64,000 bases of DNA from Phyllobacterium sp. OV277 (lineage in GTDB: Bacteria > Pseudomonadota > Alphaproteobacteria > Rhizobiales > Rhizobiaceae). This document shows positions 18,425 through 27,912 of this stretch, piece by piece. The notes beneath the pieces were generated by a model. That model was given only the letters and a program-made list of their open reading frames with translations, searched no databases and was not told the origin of the DNA. A program made the translations under genes and the position numbers. Location: contig NZ_FNIY01000001.1 in the NCBI RefSeq assembly GCF_900104355.1, positions 434,001 through 498,000 on the forward strand, given 5' to 3'. The first letter of the stretch is position 1, and every line of letters begins with the position of its first letter.

Positions 18425-19507
18425 ATGAATAACTGGCTGGTCGGTATTGTCGGCGAAACCGCTGCCCCGATTGTCGGGTTCGTCCTGCTTTTCGCTTTGG
18501 TCATCGTCCTGTTGCTGCTGGTCTTCGCCGTCCTGCGGCGGGTAACCGGCGGAACCTTCGTGTCAGGCGGGCGCAACCGGCAGGTCCGCCTTTCTGTCAC
18601 TGATGCCGCTGCTGTCGATAACCGGCGCCGGCTCGTTCTGGTGCGCCGCGACGATGTGGAGCACCTGATCATGATCGGTGGCCCGAGCGATCTCGTCATC
18701 GAACAGAACATCCGGCAGTTTGCCAAACCCCAGTCGCGTGTCGAACCTGCAGCGACCATCACTCCGGCAGAAGCAGAGCCAAAGGCCGAGACAAAGCCAG
18801 TTGAAGCGTCTCGCCCGCTACCCGTCGCTCCCGCGCGTGTTTCACCGCCCATTACACCCGTTGTCAGGCCCGCCGTCCCTGCACAGGCTGCTGCACCGCA
18901 TATTCCCGTTCGCCCGGCGGCTCCCGTTCAGCCTCCAGTTCCGCCGCGTGAAACACCGCAGCCGGAGCATCAGCGTCCGATTGCAGCGGCAGTACCACTA
19001 CCGCCTATTCCGCCCATGCAGCCCATCCCGCCCGTTGCTGCCGCTGCGGCGGCGGTCGTATCTGCCCCATCCGCACAGGAACCGGCAGAAGCTCCATCTC
19101 TGGGCGCACCGCAAAGAGACAATGGCTGGCAGCGCACGGCGTCACCTTCGTTCGGTACGGCCCAGCGCAGCGAACCGCATATAGATGCACTTCCCCATTT
19201 CGAAGAGACGCGTCCGGAACCGGTAACCTCAGCTGAAACCAGAACGACCACAGCCGCAGCTTTTCCGTTCTCCGTGCAGAACCTCAAGCCTGCTCAGGAC
19301 GAGGCGTCGCTGGATATCCTTGGACCAGCGAAACCGGAAGAGCCCGAGATCAATCTGGCTGACCTCAATTTCGACGATGCATTCGAATCCGATCTGGAAG
19401 GCGAACTGCATGTCACGCCCGATGAAGAGCCCCGCAAGGAGCCCGGTAATATCGAGGACGAAATGGAACGTCTGCTCGACGACCTCTCCAAGCCTGAGAA
19501 ACGCTGA
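18425..19507 (+). CDS. FliO-domain single-pass membrane protein with long Pro/Ala-rich tail
   Basis: A 360-residue protein. Residues about 15-40 are one transmembrane helix (FVLLFALVIVLLLLVFAVL). Residues about 50-100 form a FliO/MopB-like beta domain with RRLVLVRRDDVEHLIMIGG and DLVIEQNI. Residues 105-270 are rich in Pro, Ala and Glu and likely disordered. The C-terminus is acidic (LADLNFDDAFESDLEGEL and DEMERLLDDLSK). True FliO belongs to the flagellar export gate, but no flagellar gene is nearby. This family is widespread in Rhizobiales beside cckA and dksA, so its role is probably not flagellar. It follows a strong AAAGGAGAG and ends at a symmetrical terminator. Confidence 0.7.
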   Translation: MNNWLVGIVGETAAPIVGFVLLFALVIVLLLLVFAVLRRVTGGTFVSGGRNRQVRLSVTDAAAVDNRRRLVLVRRDDVEHLIMIGGPSDLVIEQNIRQFAKPQSRVEPAATITPAEAEPKAETKPVEASRPLPVAPARVSPPITPVVRPAVPAQAAAPHIPVRPAAPVQPPVPPRETPQPEHQRPIAAAVPLPPIPPMQPIPPVAAAAAAVVSAPSAQEPAEAPSLGAPQRDNGWQRTASPSFGTAQRSEPHIDALPHFEETRPEPVTSAETRTTTAAAFPFSVQNLKPAQDEASLDILGPAKPEEPEINLADLNFDDAFESDLEGELHVTPDEEPRKEPGNIEDEMERLLDDLSKPEKR

Positions 19508-19526
19508 TTGGTCATACCCCAAACAA

Positions 19527-19556
19527 TAAAAAGCCCGGAATTTTCCGGGCTTTTTA
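19527..19556. terminator. Bidirectional terminator between the FliO-domain and DksA-family genes
   Basis: TAAAAAGCCCGGAA and TTCCGGGCTTTTTA are perfect fourteen-base arms around a two-base centre. A-run and T-run on both sides let it serve both convergent genes. Confidence 0.92.
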
Positions 19557-19576
19557 TTTGGTTCATTGAGATCGCA

Positions 19577-19993
19577 TCAATCGTCGCGGTAAACTTTCTC
19601 GCGTCGCTCGTGACGTTCCTGCGCCTCAATGGAAAGTGTAGCAATTGGACGTGCATCCAGACGCTTCAGACTGATCGGATCACCGGTCTCCTCACAAAAC
19701 CCGTATGTCCCGTCGTCGATCCGCTGCAAGGCAGCATCGATCTTGGAGATCAGCTTGCGCTGGCGATCACGCGCCCGCAATTCGATGGCACGGTCAGTTT
19801 CTGACGACGCACGATCAGCGATATCTGGCAGGTTCGCATTTTCCTGCTGCAGGATTTCAAGCGTTTCGCGCGCCTCCCGCAGAATGTCATTCTTCCAGTT
19901 GATTAGTTTTTCACGAAAATAGGATTTCTGCCGATCACTCATGAAAGGCTCGTCATCCGTGGGCTTATAGTCAAGATCGATAAGTTTATTCAT
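19577..19993 (-). CDS. dksA: DksA/TraR-family protein with degenerate zinc finger
   Basis: A 138-residue member of the DksA family, which binds the secondary channel of RNA polymerase and, with ppGpp, reprograms promoters. The long coiled-coil hairpin spans about 15-100, with NLPDIADRASSETDRAIELR containing the acidic tip (Asp-x-x-Asp/Ala-like). The globular C-terminal module reads YGFCEETGDPISLKRLDARP. Only one of the four cysteines of the classical zinc finger is present (CEET in place of CxxC, and no second pair), so zinc binding is probably lost. AGGGTGA precedes the chosen ATG at 19993. It is convergent with the FliO-domain gene. Confidence 0.88.
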   Translation of the reverse strand: MNKLIDLDYKPTDDEPFMSDRQKSYFREKLINWKNDILREARETLEILQQENANLPDIADRASSETDRAIELRARDRQRKLISKIDAALQRIDDGTYGFCEETGDPISLKRLDARPIATLSIEAQERHERREKVYRDD

Positions 19994-20366
19994 CTTTGAA
20001 TCACCCTGCACCTATGAGACGCGAGGAGGCCTATATAGGTTGTGTCACAAGGCGGCACAACTACAAAACGACAGGCAAGAGCGGGATTCGAATAACGCCA
20101 TTTTGCTTAAATAATCGGCAAATAATTTGCCAAATACAGTGTCTTTGAACCCCAAAAAGCGGAAATTGCGCCGAAATCACCGTTAATCCGCGGTTTTAAT
20201 GGCCCGACTCGCATGACGCAATTTGACTATTGCCTCACAGAAATGCAGCCCGCCCATAAATAAGACAGGCCGGTTTTGCACAATTATTTGAGAATTGCGT
20301 CATTTGTCGCAGAGGTTTATCCGTTATTTGTGTCCTAAAAGGAATAACGACACCTTGGAGTTAAAG
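19994..20366. other. Gene-free divergent gap between dksA and the SixA-like gene
   Basis: The region is AT-rich and holds the two divergent promoters. CGGCAAATAATTTGCC near 20113 is a small inverted repeat (GGCAAAT/ATTTGCC). No open frame with a ribosome site and no known RNA motif is apparent. Confidence 0.4.
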
Positions 20367-20882
20367 ATGAGCCAGGTCTATTTACTCCGACATGCCAAAG
20401 CAGTCTGGCCATCTCCGGGACAGAAAGACTTTGACCGGACGCTGGATTCATCAGGTGTTGAATCGGCAACAGTTCTCGGCGAAGAGATGAAGCGGGCCGG
20501 ATTGAAGCCGGATATCATTATCTGCTCGACGGCGGTGCGCGCCCGTCAGACACTCGAACATATCAACCTGAAAGCACGGCTGGTTCAGGAAGAATTGGAA
20601 AAACTCTATTCCGGCACGGCAGACAATTACCTGATGGCCATCCGCATGGCTGGTCTGGAGCATGAAAGTGCCGGCTCTGTTATGCTGGTCGGCCATAATC
20701 CGATGATGGAAGATGTGGCCATTGCCCTTGCCGGGCGCGGCGATCCGCCTGCCCACCCCACCTTTGCCGCCGGTTTTCCAACGGCTGGGCTGGCCGTGAT
20801 CAATTTCGACAGTCCATTGGCGGAAATCCGTCCGGGAACTGGCACGCTGGCGACGTTTCTTTCACCTTCCGAACACCTCTGA
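20367..20882 (+). CDS. SixA-like phosphohistidine phosphatase
   Basis: A 171-residue small histidine phosphatase. VYLLRHAKAVWP gives the catalytic RHA motif with the phospho-accepting histidine at about residue 9. STAVRARQTLEHI and VMLVGHNPMMED contribute the remaining active-site arginine and second histidine. SixA-type enzymes dephosphorylate phosphohistidine on signalling or PTS proteins. In this organism possible partners are Hpt or NPr proteins, but none is linked here. The ATG at 20367 has GGAG seven bases upstream. It is followed after a 90-base gap by ycjX, in the same direction. Confidence 0.85.
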   Translation: MSQVYLLRHAKAVWPSPGQKDFDRTLDSSGVESATVLGEEMKRAGLKPDIIICSTAVRARQTLEHINLKARLVQEELEKLYSGTADNYLMAIRMAGLEHESAGSVMLVGHNPMMEDVAIALAGRGDPPAHPTFAAGFPTAGLAVINFDSPLAEIRPGTGTLATFLSPSEHL

Positions 20883-20973
20883 AAAAAGCCAACTTCTTGT
20901 CATTAGACGTGTGGCCCCTATATCCGGCCACAGACTTGCATTGGTAACAGGGCGAAAGCGCAGGACGATTGAC

Positions 20974-22437
20974 TTGGGAACACTGACCACACTGACCGAC
21001 GAAGCAAAGATCGCGCTCGATACTCTGGCGGATCGCACCACAGCGCTGGTTTCCCCCTCGCTGCGGCTTGGGGTCACTGGCCTTTCCCGGGCAGGCAAGA
21101 CAGTTTTCATCACGGCACTGGTGCACAATCTCATCCATGGTGGCCGGTTGCCATTGTTCGAAGCGCAAAAGTCCGGACGTATCGCCAAAGCCTATCTCGA
21201 AGAACAGCCAGATGATGCGGTGCCGCGTTTTCAATATGAGGACCATCTGAAAGCCCTCATCGAGGACCGTGTCTGGCCCGACTCAACCCGGGCAATTTCC
21301 GAGTTGAGGCTGACCATCGAGTACGAATCCGCCTCGATGTGGAACCGCATGTTCTCCGGCGGCAAACTCTCGGTCGATATTGTCGACTATCCCGGCGAAT
21401 GGCTGCTTGATCTGCCGCTGCTCAACAAGAGCTTTGCTGAATTCTCCAAGGACTCGTTTGAACTCGCCCGGCTTGAAAACCGGCAGGAGCTGGCAAGCGA
21501 ATGGCTTGCCGAGGCGGATAGCATCAATCCCGATGCACAGGCCGACGAGGTGACCGCCCAGCGCCTCGCCCGTAGTTTCACCGGTTATCTCAGAGCTGGC
21601 AAGGCAGACGAGCGCGCGCTCTCGACATTGCCACCCGGTCGCTTCCTGATGCCCGGCGATCTTGATGGATCGCCCGCTCTCACCTTTGCACCATTGCCTA
21701 ATGTTGGTTCAGGCAAACATCGCTCAGGCTCGCTGGTCGCCATGATGGAGCGCCGCTACGAGGCGTACAAAACCCACGTGGTCAAACCGTTCTTTCGCGA
21801 ACACATTGCGCGGCTGGACCGGCAGATCGTGCTTGTCGATGCCATGCAGGCGATGAATGCCGGAACCTCGGCCATAGCTGATCTTGAACGCGCTTTGACC
21901 GAAATTCTCTCGTGCTTTCGTCCTGGAAGTACCAATTTTCTCACCGGGCTTGTGCAGCGGCGTATCAGCCGCATTCTGATTGCTGCCACCAAGGCCGATC
22001 ATCTGCACCATGAAAGCCACGACCGGTTGCAGGCGATCGTTCGCCGTCTCGTCGACCGCGCTGTCAGCCGTACCGATTTTTCCGGCGCAAATGTTGATGT
22101 GCTTGCCATGGCAGCCGTGCGCACCACACGCGAAGCTACGGTCACACAGGGCAAAGAGATTCTGCCCGTTATCATCGGAACACCGCTGAAAGGCGAAACC
22201 ATCGACGGCGAACGCTTCGACGGCAAGACAGAAACCGCGATATTTCCCGGTGACTTACCGGAAAAACCGGACTCAATTTTCGAAGGACCGGAATCAGTTT
22301 CTGAAGACCCGGCTATTCGCTTTGTCCGCTTCCGTCCGCCAAGCCTCGAAAAAACCGCGGAAGGGTTTACACTTTCGCTGCCGCATATCCGGCTTGACCG
22401 GGCGCTTCAGTTCCTGATCGGAGATCGTCTCGCATGA
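20974..22437 (+). CDS. ycjX: YcjX-family P-loop NTPase
   Basis: A 487-residue DUF463/YcjX protein. LGVTGLSRAGKTVFITALVHN holds the Walker A loop (GLSRAGKT) near the N-terminus. VDIVDYPGEWLLDL is the switch/Walker B region with DYPGEW. LIAATKADH supplies the NKxD-like base-recognition motif, as in GTPases. Its cellular role is unknown; in Proteobacteria it is paired with YcjF and linked to stress responses. The start is uncertain: TTG at 20974 has AGGA eight bases before it, while a GTG at 20911 would extend the protein by 21 residues without a ribosome site. The stop overlaps the ycjF start (ATGA), so the two are coupled. Confidence 0.9.
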   Translation: MGTLTTLTDEAKIALDTLADRTTALVSPSLRLGVTGLSRAGKTVFITALVHNLIHGGRLPLFEAQKSGRIAKAYLEEQPDDAVPRFQYEDHLKALIEDRVWPDSTRAISELRLTIEYESASMWNRMFSGGKLSVDIVDYPGEWLLDLPLLNKSFAEFSKDSFELARLENRQELASEWLAEADSINPDAQADEVTAQRLARSFTGYLRAGKADERALSTLPPGRFLMPGDLDGSPALTFAPLPNVGSGKHRSGSLVAMMERRYEAYKTHVVKPFFREHIARLDRQIVLVDAMQAMNAGTSAIADLERALTEILSCFRPGSTNFLTGLVQRRISRILIAATKADHLHHESHDRLQAIVRRLVDRAVSRTDFSGANVDVLAMAAVRTTREATVTQGKEILPVIIGTPLKGETIDGERFDGKTETAIFPGDLPEKPDSIFEGPESVSEDPAIRFVRFRPPSLEKTAEGFTLSLPHIRLDRALQFLIGDRLA

Positions 22438-23516
22438 CCGACAGCAACCTACGCAAACCCGCCGCCTTCCGCATTGACCCGCCTGTTGTAAACCAGCGCG
22501 CAAAGACCGAGACGGCACCAAAGCCTGAGGCCCGCAGGCCAACAGCGATAAAGGATATCGCCGTCATTACGCCAGCGCCGGTTGATGTCTTCGATCTGGA
22601 CGCTGACGCGGCGGGCGAACTCGACGCCTTGACCCCGCCACCGGCTTTGCCACGCAAAAAACGCCTCTCCTTTGCATCCGTATTGACGGGCGCGCTGGGT
22701 GTCCTCGTCTCCCTTGCTGTTGGCCTTTGGGCCGACAATCTCATCCGCACATTGTTCGAGCGCGCACCATGGCTTGGCTGGGTAGCGCTTGCTGTTGGTA
22801 TTGTCGCCGCGCTCTCGCTTCTGGCTATCATTATCCGGGAAGGCCTTGCCCTGCGCCGTCTGGCATCCGTGCAGTCGTTGCGCGATGAAGCGGCAAAAGC
22901 AGCTGTTGATAATGATGCAAGGCAGGCCAAGGCCGCCGTCGCCCGGCTCGTGACAATCGCCGAAACCATGCCCGCCACGGCGAAGGGCCGCGCCCTGCTG
23001 CATGATTTGCGCGATGATGTGATCGACGGGCGCGACCTCATTCGCCTGACGGAAACCGAGCTGCTGCGCCCGCTCGACCGGCAGGCGCGCGAAATGATCC
23101 TCGCCGCATCCAAACGCGTTTCGGTTGTTACTGCCGTTAGTCCACGCGCGCTGGTTGATATCGGCTATGTCATGTTTGAATCCGCGCGCCTGATCCGTCG
23201 CCTGTCGGAACTTTACGGCGGACGCCCGGGAACGCTGGGTTTCCTCAAGTTGACCCGCAATGTGATCGCGCATCTGGCTGTTACGGGCACCGTTGCCATG
23301 GGCGACAGCATTATCCAGCAGCTTGTTGGTCATGGTCTTGCAGCAAAACTGTCGGCGCGTCTGGGCGAAGGCGTCATCAACGGTATGATGACGGCACGCA
23401 TCGGCATCTCGGCGATGGATCTGGTCCGCCCTTTTCCGTTCAATGCGGAAAAGCGGCCGGGAATTGGCGATTTTATCGGGGACCTCGCCCGCATTGGCGG
23501 TGCAAAAAAAGAATAA
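22434..23516 (+). CDS. ycjF: YcjF-family membrane protein (TIGR01620/DUF697)
   Basis: A 360-residue inner-membrane protein. A Pro/Ala-rich cytosolic N-terminus (about 1-75) precedes two transmembrane helices: VLTGALGVLVSLAVGLWA, and LGWVALAVGIVAALSLLAII about 20 residues on. The C-terminal half is the DUF697 domain with ALVDIGYVMFESARLIRRL and ARLGEGVINGMMTARIGISA. It overlaps ycjX by four bases, and the two products probably act together, the NTPase with its membrane partner. No regulator or terminator of its own is evident. Confidence 0.9.
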   Translation: MTDSNLRKPAAFRIDPPVVNQRAKTETAPKPEARRPTAIKDIAVITPAPVDVFDLDADAAGELDALTPPPALPRKKRLSFASVLTGALGVLVSLAVGLWADNLIRTLFERAPWLGWVALAVGIVAALSLLAIIIREGLALRRLASVQSLRDEAAKAAVDNDARQAKAAVARLVTIAETMPATAKGRALLHDLRDDVIDGRDLIRLTETELLRPLDRQAREMILAASKRVSVVTAVSPRALVDIGYVMFESARLIRRLSELYGGRPGTLGFLKLTRNVIAHLAVTGTVAMGDSIIQQLVGHGLAAKLSARLGEGVINGMMTARIGISAMDLVRPFPFNAEKRPGIGDFIGDLARIGGAKKE

Positions 23517-23624
23517 TCCTGTGGACGGGGTTGCAATTTCGGCAGGAATAGCAACCATCCGTTAACCATTCCAACCGATGATCGGTCATCGTCATTTCAA
23601 TGATTTGTGTTGAGTATATCCCCA

Positions 23625-24161
23625 ATGAAAACACGCGCAGCTGCCGCTACCCTGTCTTTGTTCGCCTGCGCGCTCTTCGCGTTTTCAGCACAAGCCAAGG
23701 ATAAAGACGCAGAATTCTTCCAGACTGTGGAAGGCCAGTGGGTCGGCCCCGGCGAGATCGTCGCGGGCAAATACAAGGGTACGAAATTTACCTGTACGCT
23801 CGATGGCTCAACGCCTGACGAGACCGCTGGCATGACGCTTGATGGCAATTGCCGCGTTGGCATTTTCAACCAGCCGATGAAAGCAACCATTGCCCGCAGC
23901 GGCGGCACCTACAAGGGTACGTTCCTCGATGGCGCATCTGGCAAAGGCCTTGATATTACCGGTGGCAGCGTCTCCGGTGATCGCGTGGTGCTGAATATCA
24001 CCCGCAAGCAATTGACGGGCGCCATGCTGGCCAAGTTTACTGGCGATAATCAGCTGAACGTCACCATTTCGGTACGGCTTGAGGACACGCTGATCCCGGT
24101 CGTCGGAATGACCCTGAAGCGCGTCGACAACACCGCCGTCGGCAGTATCGTCAAGAACTGA
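23625..24161 (+). CDS. Secreted/periplasmic protein of unknown function
   Basis: The 178-residue product begins with a clear Sec signal peptide, cleavage likely after AFSAQA, leaving mature KDKDAEFF. The mature part looks like a small beta-rich lipocalin-like domain: GQWVGPGEIVAGKYKGTKF and GGTYKGTFLDGASGKG repeat a G-x-W/Y-x-G pattern. Two cysteines (FTCTLDG and GNCRVGIF) are spaced for a disulfide. I recognise conserved Rhizobiales relatives but no named family. The ATG at 23625 is favoured over an upstream GTG because the signal peptide begins there. Its stop abuts the folK stop exactly (convergent genes). Confidence 0.75.
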   Translation: MKTRAAAATLSLFACALFAFSAQAKDKDAEFFQTVEGQWVGPGEIVAGKYKGTKFTCTLDGSTPDETAGMTLDGNCRVGIFNQPMKATIARSGGTYKGTFLDGASGKGLDITGGSVSGDRVVLNITRKQLTGAMLAKFTGDNQLNVTISVRLEDTLIPVVGMTLKRVDNTAVGSIVKN

Positions 24162-24686
24162 CTATTCGGCCCTGCTTTCAAGCCACCAGCCCGCGTCTTC
24201 GCGGGCTTTTTCTATGCCGGAACGATCACATAATGCTGCCCACTCGGCGATGCGTTTCCCATTGACCACAAGATCAGGCGCAACATCGCTGAGCGGCACC
24301 AGCACAAAGGCCCGTTCGGTCATGCGCGGATGGGGGAGCGTGAGGTTCAGGCTTTCAACGGGTTTCCAGTTTTCATAAACGAGCACATCAATATCGATGA
24401 TACGCGGCCCCCAGCGCTCAATCCGTTCACGTTTCATGTGGCGCTCAATATCGAGGCAGACGGCCAGCAAATCCTCCGGCAGCATGGATGTTTCCACCTG
24501 CGCGCAGGCATTGTGAAACCACGCCTGATCGGTTTTGCCCCATGGCGGGGTGCGATAGACAGGCGAAACAGCGGCGACACGCGTATCATCGCGCGCATGC
24601 AGCGCCTGCAAGGCCTCAGCCATCGCCTGTATGGGTTCGCCGATATTGCCGCCAAAGCCAAGCCACGTTCTGTATCTGATGGTCAT
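24162..24686 (-). CDS. folK: 6-hydroxymethyl-7,8-dihydropterin pyrophosphokinase
   Basis: A 174-residue enzyme that pyrophosphorylates 6-hydroxymethyl-dihydropterin in folate synthesis, providing the substrate of FolP. WLGFGGNIGEP at the N-terminus, YRTPPWGKTDQAWFHNA in the pterin-binding loop and the diagnostic RWGPRIIDIDVLVYEN (family consensus RxxPRxxDIDLL) are intact. The ATG shares one base with the folP stop (TAATG), so translation is coupled. folB, which lies between folP and folK in many relatives, is absent here. Confidence 0.95.
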   Translation of the reverse strand: MTIRYRTWLGFGGNIGEPIQAMAEALQALHARDDTRVAAVSPVYRTPPWGKTDQAWFHNACAQVETSMLPEDLLAVCLDIERHMKRERIERWGPRIIDIDVLVYENWKPVESLNLTLPHPRMTERAFVLVPLSDVAPDLVVNGKRIAEWAALCDRSGIEKAREDAGWWLESRAE

Positions 24687-25522
24687 TAATCAGCGCTCCG
24701 CTGTTGAAGGATTGCATCCGTCATGACAAGCGCATCCCGGTTCGTCTTGACGTCATGCACCCGGAAAACATCCGCTCCGGCCAGTCGCAGAATAGCTGAG
24801 GTGGCGGCGGTTGCCGCATCCCGCTCATCCGCCTCCCGTCCAGTAACGGCACCAAGAAAGCGCTTGCGCGATGTGCCAGCCAGAAATGGATAACCGAAAG
24901 TCTTGAGTTCACCGAAACGCCGGATCAGCGCCAGATTCTCTTCGGTTTCCTTGGCAAAACCAAACCCCGGATCGAGCACGATCTGGTCATGTGCCACACC
25001 TGCAAGCTTGGCGATCTCCAGTGACCGGTTGAGAAATGCGAACTGATCGACGATCACGTCAGGGTCACGTTCCCTTTCGCGGCCCGTGTGCATGATGACA
25101 AGTCCGGCGCCCGTCTTAGCCGCAAGATCGGCAATCGCCGGTTCGCGTTGCACACCCCACACATCGTTGACGATATGCGCACCGGCTGCAACGGCCAGCC
25201 GTGCGGTTTCTTCGCGATAGGTATCGACCGAAATCAGGACGTCGGTTTCTTTTGCGAGTGCCTCGATGACGGGAAGCACCCGCGACTGTTCCGTTTTGGG
25301 ATCAACCCGGGTGGCACCCGGACGGGTCGACTCACCACCGACATCGATGATCGCAGCACCCTCGGCAATCATCGCCCGTGCGCCCTCTATTGCCTTATTG
25401 AGTGCAAGATGTACGCCGCCATCGGAAAAGGAATCCGGTGTAACGTTAAGAACACCCATAATGACGGACACTGGCCCGAGGGTCAGGGATCTTCCATGCG
25501 CCAGACGCCACTCTCTTTGCAT
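24686..25522 (-). CDS. folP: Dihydropteroate synthase
   Basis: A 278-residue TIM-barrel enzyme joining p-aminobenzoate to dihydropterin pyrophosphate, the sulfonamide target. VIMGVLNVTPDSFSDGG is signature 1, IIDVGGESTRPGA signature 2 with its pterin loop, and FLAGTSRKRFLG the phosphate-binding SRK region. Length is normal. GAGGAG lies eight bases before the ATG. It is coupled to folK downstream. A 137-base gap separates it from a divergent DUF922 gene. Confidence 0.96.
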   Translation of the reverse strand: MQREWRLAHGRSLTLGPVSVIMGVLNVTPDSFSDGGVHLALNKAIEGARAMIAEGAAIIDVGGESTRPGATRVDPKTEQSRVLPVIEALAKETDVLISVDTYREETARLAVAAGAHIVNDVWGVQREPAIADLAAKTGAGLVIMHTGRERERDPDVIVDQFAFLNRSLEIAKLAGVAHDQIVLDPGFGFAKETEENLALIRRFGELKTFGYPFLAGTSRKRFLGAVTGREADERDAATAATSAILRLAGADVFRVHDVKTNRDALVMTDAILQQRSAD

Positions 25523-25659
25523 AGGGATGCTCCTCTGATGAATGCAGAAACTGTTTTTGAACAGAACAATCGCCGCGTCAATTCATCCGCAACGTTTTTG
25601 GTCCTAGAGTATTGTAAGCTTGATCAGGCAGGCTCGTCAGAAACGAAGGACCGATCCCC

Positions 25660-26274
25660 ATGAAGACTATCTTGAGAATGGCGGCTTGCGCATTCGTATG
25701 TCTGTTTGCGGCGCAAAGTGCCAGTGCAGCGGTGGTCCTGCGCAAATATGAGTATTTTACCCTGTCGGGCAAAACCGCTGCTGATCTCGACCGTGAACTC
25801 AGCCGTCGCGGCCCGCAAATACACAAAACAGGGCAGCGTCATCCCGGCGCGACGCAGATGCGTTTCAATACCAAAGTCAAATATGGTTCCGACGCCAAAA
25901 GCTGCCGGGTTGTCGAGGCTGATATCACCATCCATGCCCGTGTGCATCTGCCACGCTGGAAGCAGCGTGCATCGGCCAAGCCCGACCTTGCGCTGATCTG
26001 GGACACGCTTTCAGCCGATATCAAGCGCCACGAGGAGAGCCATATCATTATCGCCCGCACGGCGGCATTTGATATGGAGCGGGCGTTCAAAGCCCTGCCT
26101 TGGCGCAGTAACTGCGACGATATGAAAAACGATGCTGCGGCTCTGATGACCAAGCTGATGCAACAACAGGACGCAGCGCAGGTCCAGTTCGACCGGGTAG
26201 AAGGCAAGAACTTTGAACGCCGTTTCGAGCGGCTTCTGGTCTTCCGGCTCCAACGGCAAATGGAAAAGAAGTGA
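25660..26274 (+). CDS. Secreted DUF922 protein, putative zinc protease
   Basis: A 204-residue protein. MKTILRMAACAFVCLFAAQSA is a signal peptide, with cleavage probably after ASA. The mature domain matches the DUF922 family, whose members carry a metalloprotease-like motif. Here DIKRHEESHIIIAR gives HEESH (HExxH) at about residues 126-130, with possible third ligand residues downstream. Two cysteines (KSCRVVE and SNCDDM) may form a disulfide. The protein should act in the periplasm or outside. No substrate or inhibitor gene is adjacent; folP is divergent. Confidence 0.78.
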   Translation: MKTILRMAACAFVCLFAAQSASAAVVLRKYEYFTLSGKTAADLDRELSRRGPQIHKTGQRHPGATQMRFNTKVKYGSDAKSCRVVEADITIHARVHLPRWKQRASAKPDLALIWDTLSADIKRHEESHIIIARTAAFDMERAFKALPWRSNCDDMKNDAAALMTKLMQQQDAAQVQFDRVEGKNFERRFERLLVFRLQRQMEKK

Positions 26275-26283
26275 TCAAGGAAA

Positions 26284-26307
26284 GAACCGGCACGTCTGTG
26301 CCGGTTC
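26284..26307 (-). terminator. Hairpin between the DUF922 and ferredoxin-NADP reductase genes
   Basis: GAACCGGCAC and GTGCCGGTTC pair perfectly around GTCT. On the minus strand TTTCCTT follows, so it probably ends the reductase transcript. Confidence 0.7.
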
Positions 26308-26318
26308 GTCGTTAAATT

Positions 26319-27413
<1,095 letters not shown>

Positions 27414-27447
27414 CTAATCGGTCGATGAGAAAATATCAGCCTAAATA

Positions 27448-27768
27448 TTAGGCTTGACGTTCCGGAACATGGACGACGAGCCCGTCCAGTTCATCAGAAA
27501 CGCGGATCTGGCAGGACAGACGCGAACTCGGGCGTACATCATAGGCAAAGTCGAGCATGTCTTCTTCCATGGCCTCAGGCTCGCCGGTCACATCTTTCCA
27601 CGCATCATCAATATAAACGTGGCATGTGGCGCATGCACAGGCACCGCCGCACTCGGCGTCGATGCCCGGAACCGCATTGCGGATGGCATTTTCCATCACT
27701 GTCGAACCGTTTTCGGCGTCCGTATCAAAGCGGACACCGTCGAAAGTGACAAATGTGATCTTTGCCAT
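27448..27768 (-). CDS. 2Fe-2S ferredoxin (adrenodoxin type)
   Basis: A 106-residue electron carrier. The cluster ligands are visible in [14 protein letters not shown] (three cysteines spaced C-x5-C-x2-C) and the fourth in RLSCQIRV. The [11 protein letters not shown] acidic helix is typical of adrenodoxin-type ferredoxins, which serve cytochrome P450s or Fe-S and heme A biosynthesis. It is upstream of, and co-directional with, the ferredoxin-NADP reductase gene, suggesting a two-gene redox module. Confidence 0.93.
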   Translation of the reverse strand: MAKITFVTFDGVRFDTDAENGSTVMENAIRNAVPGIDAECGGACACATCHVYIDDAWKDVTGEPEAMEEDMLDFAYDVRPSSRLSCQIRVSDELDGLVVHVPERQA

Positions 27769-27870
27769 GAAAAAAGCCCCAAGCAGAAAAGTTACCGCTG
27801 AGATAGGGATTTGGACAGGGAAGTCAATTGCACTCCCTGACGCAGCCCAGACCTTGCTAAGGTCAGGCTG

Positions 27871-27912
27871 CTAGCGCGTAACCGCTGCTAACTAGCGCGT
27901 GATCGCTGCTAT
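27871..27912. repeat. 21-base tandem duplication of the Hpt-like gene's stop region
   Basis: CTAGCGCGTAACCGCTGCTAA (27871-27891) and CTAGCGCGTGATCGCTGCTAT (27892-27912) differ at three positions. On the minus strand each encodes Ala-Ala-(Ile/Val)-Thr-Arg-stop, so the last seven codons with the stop were copied in frame. Confidence 0.75.

Noticed and set aside
23562-23569. TTAACCAT, a CtrA half-site word, before the secreted-protein gene
   Set aside because: A single half-site without a correctly spaced partner is expected by chance.
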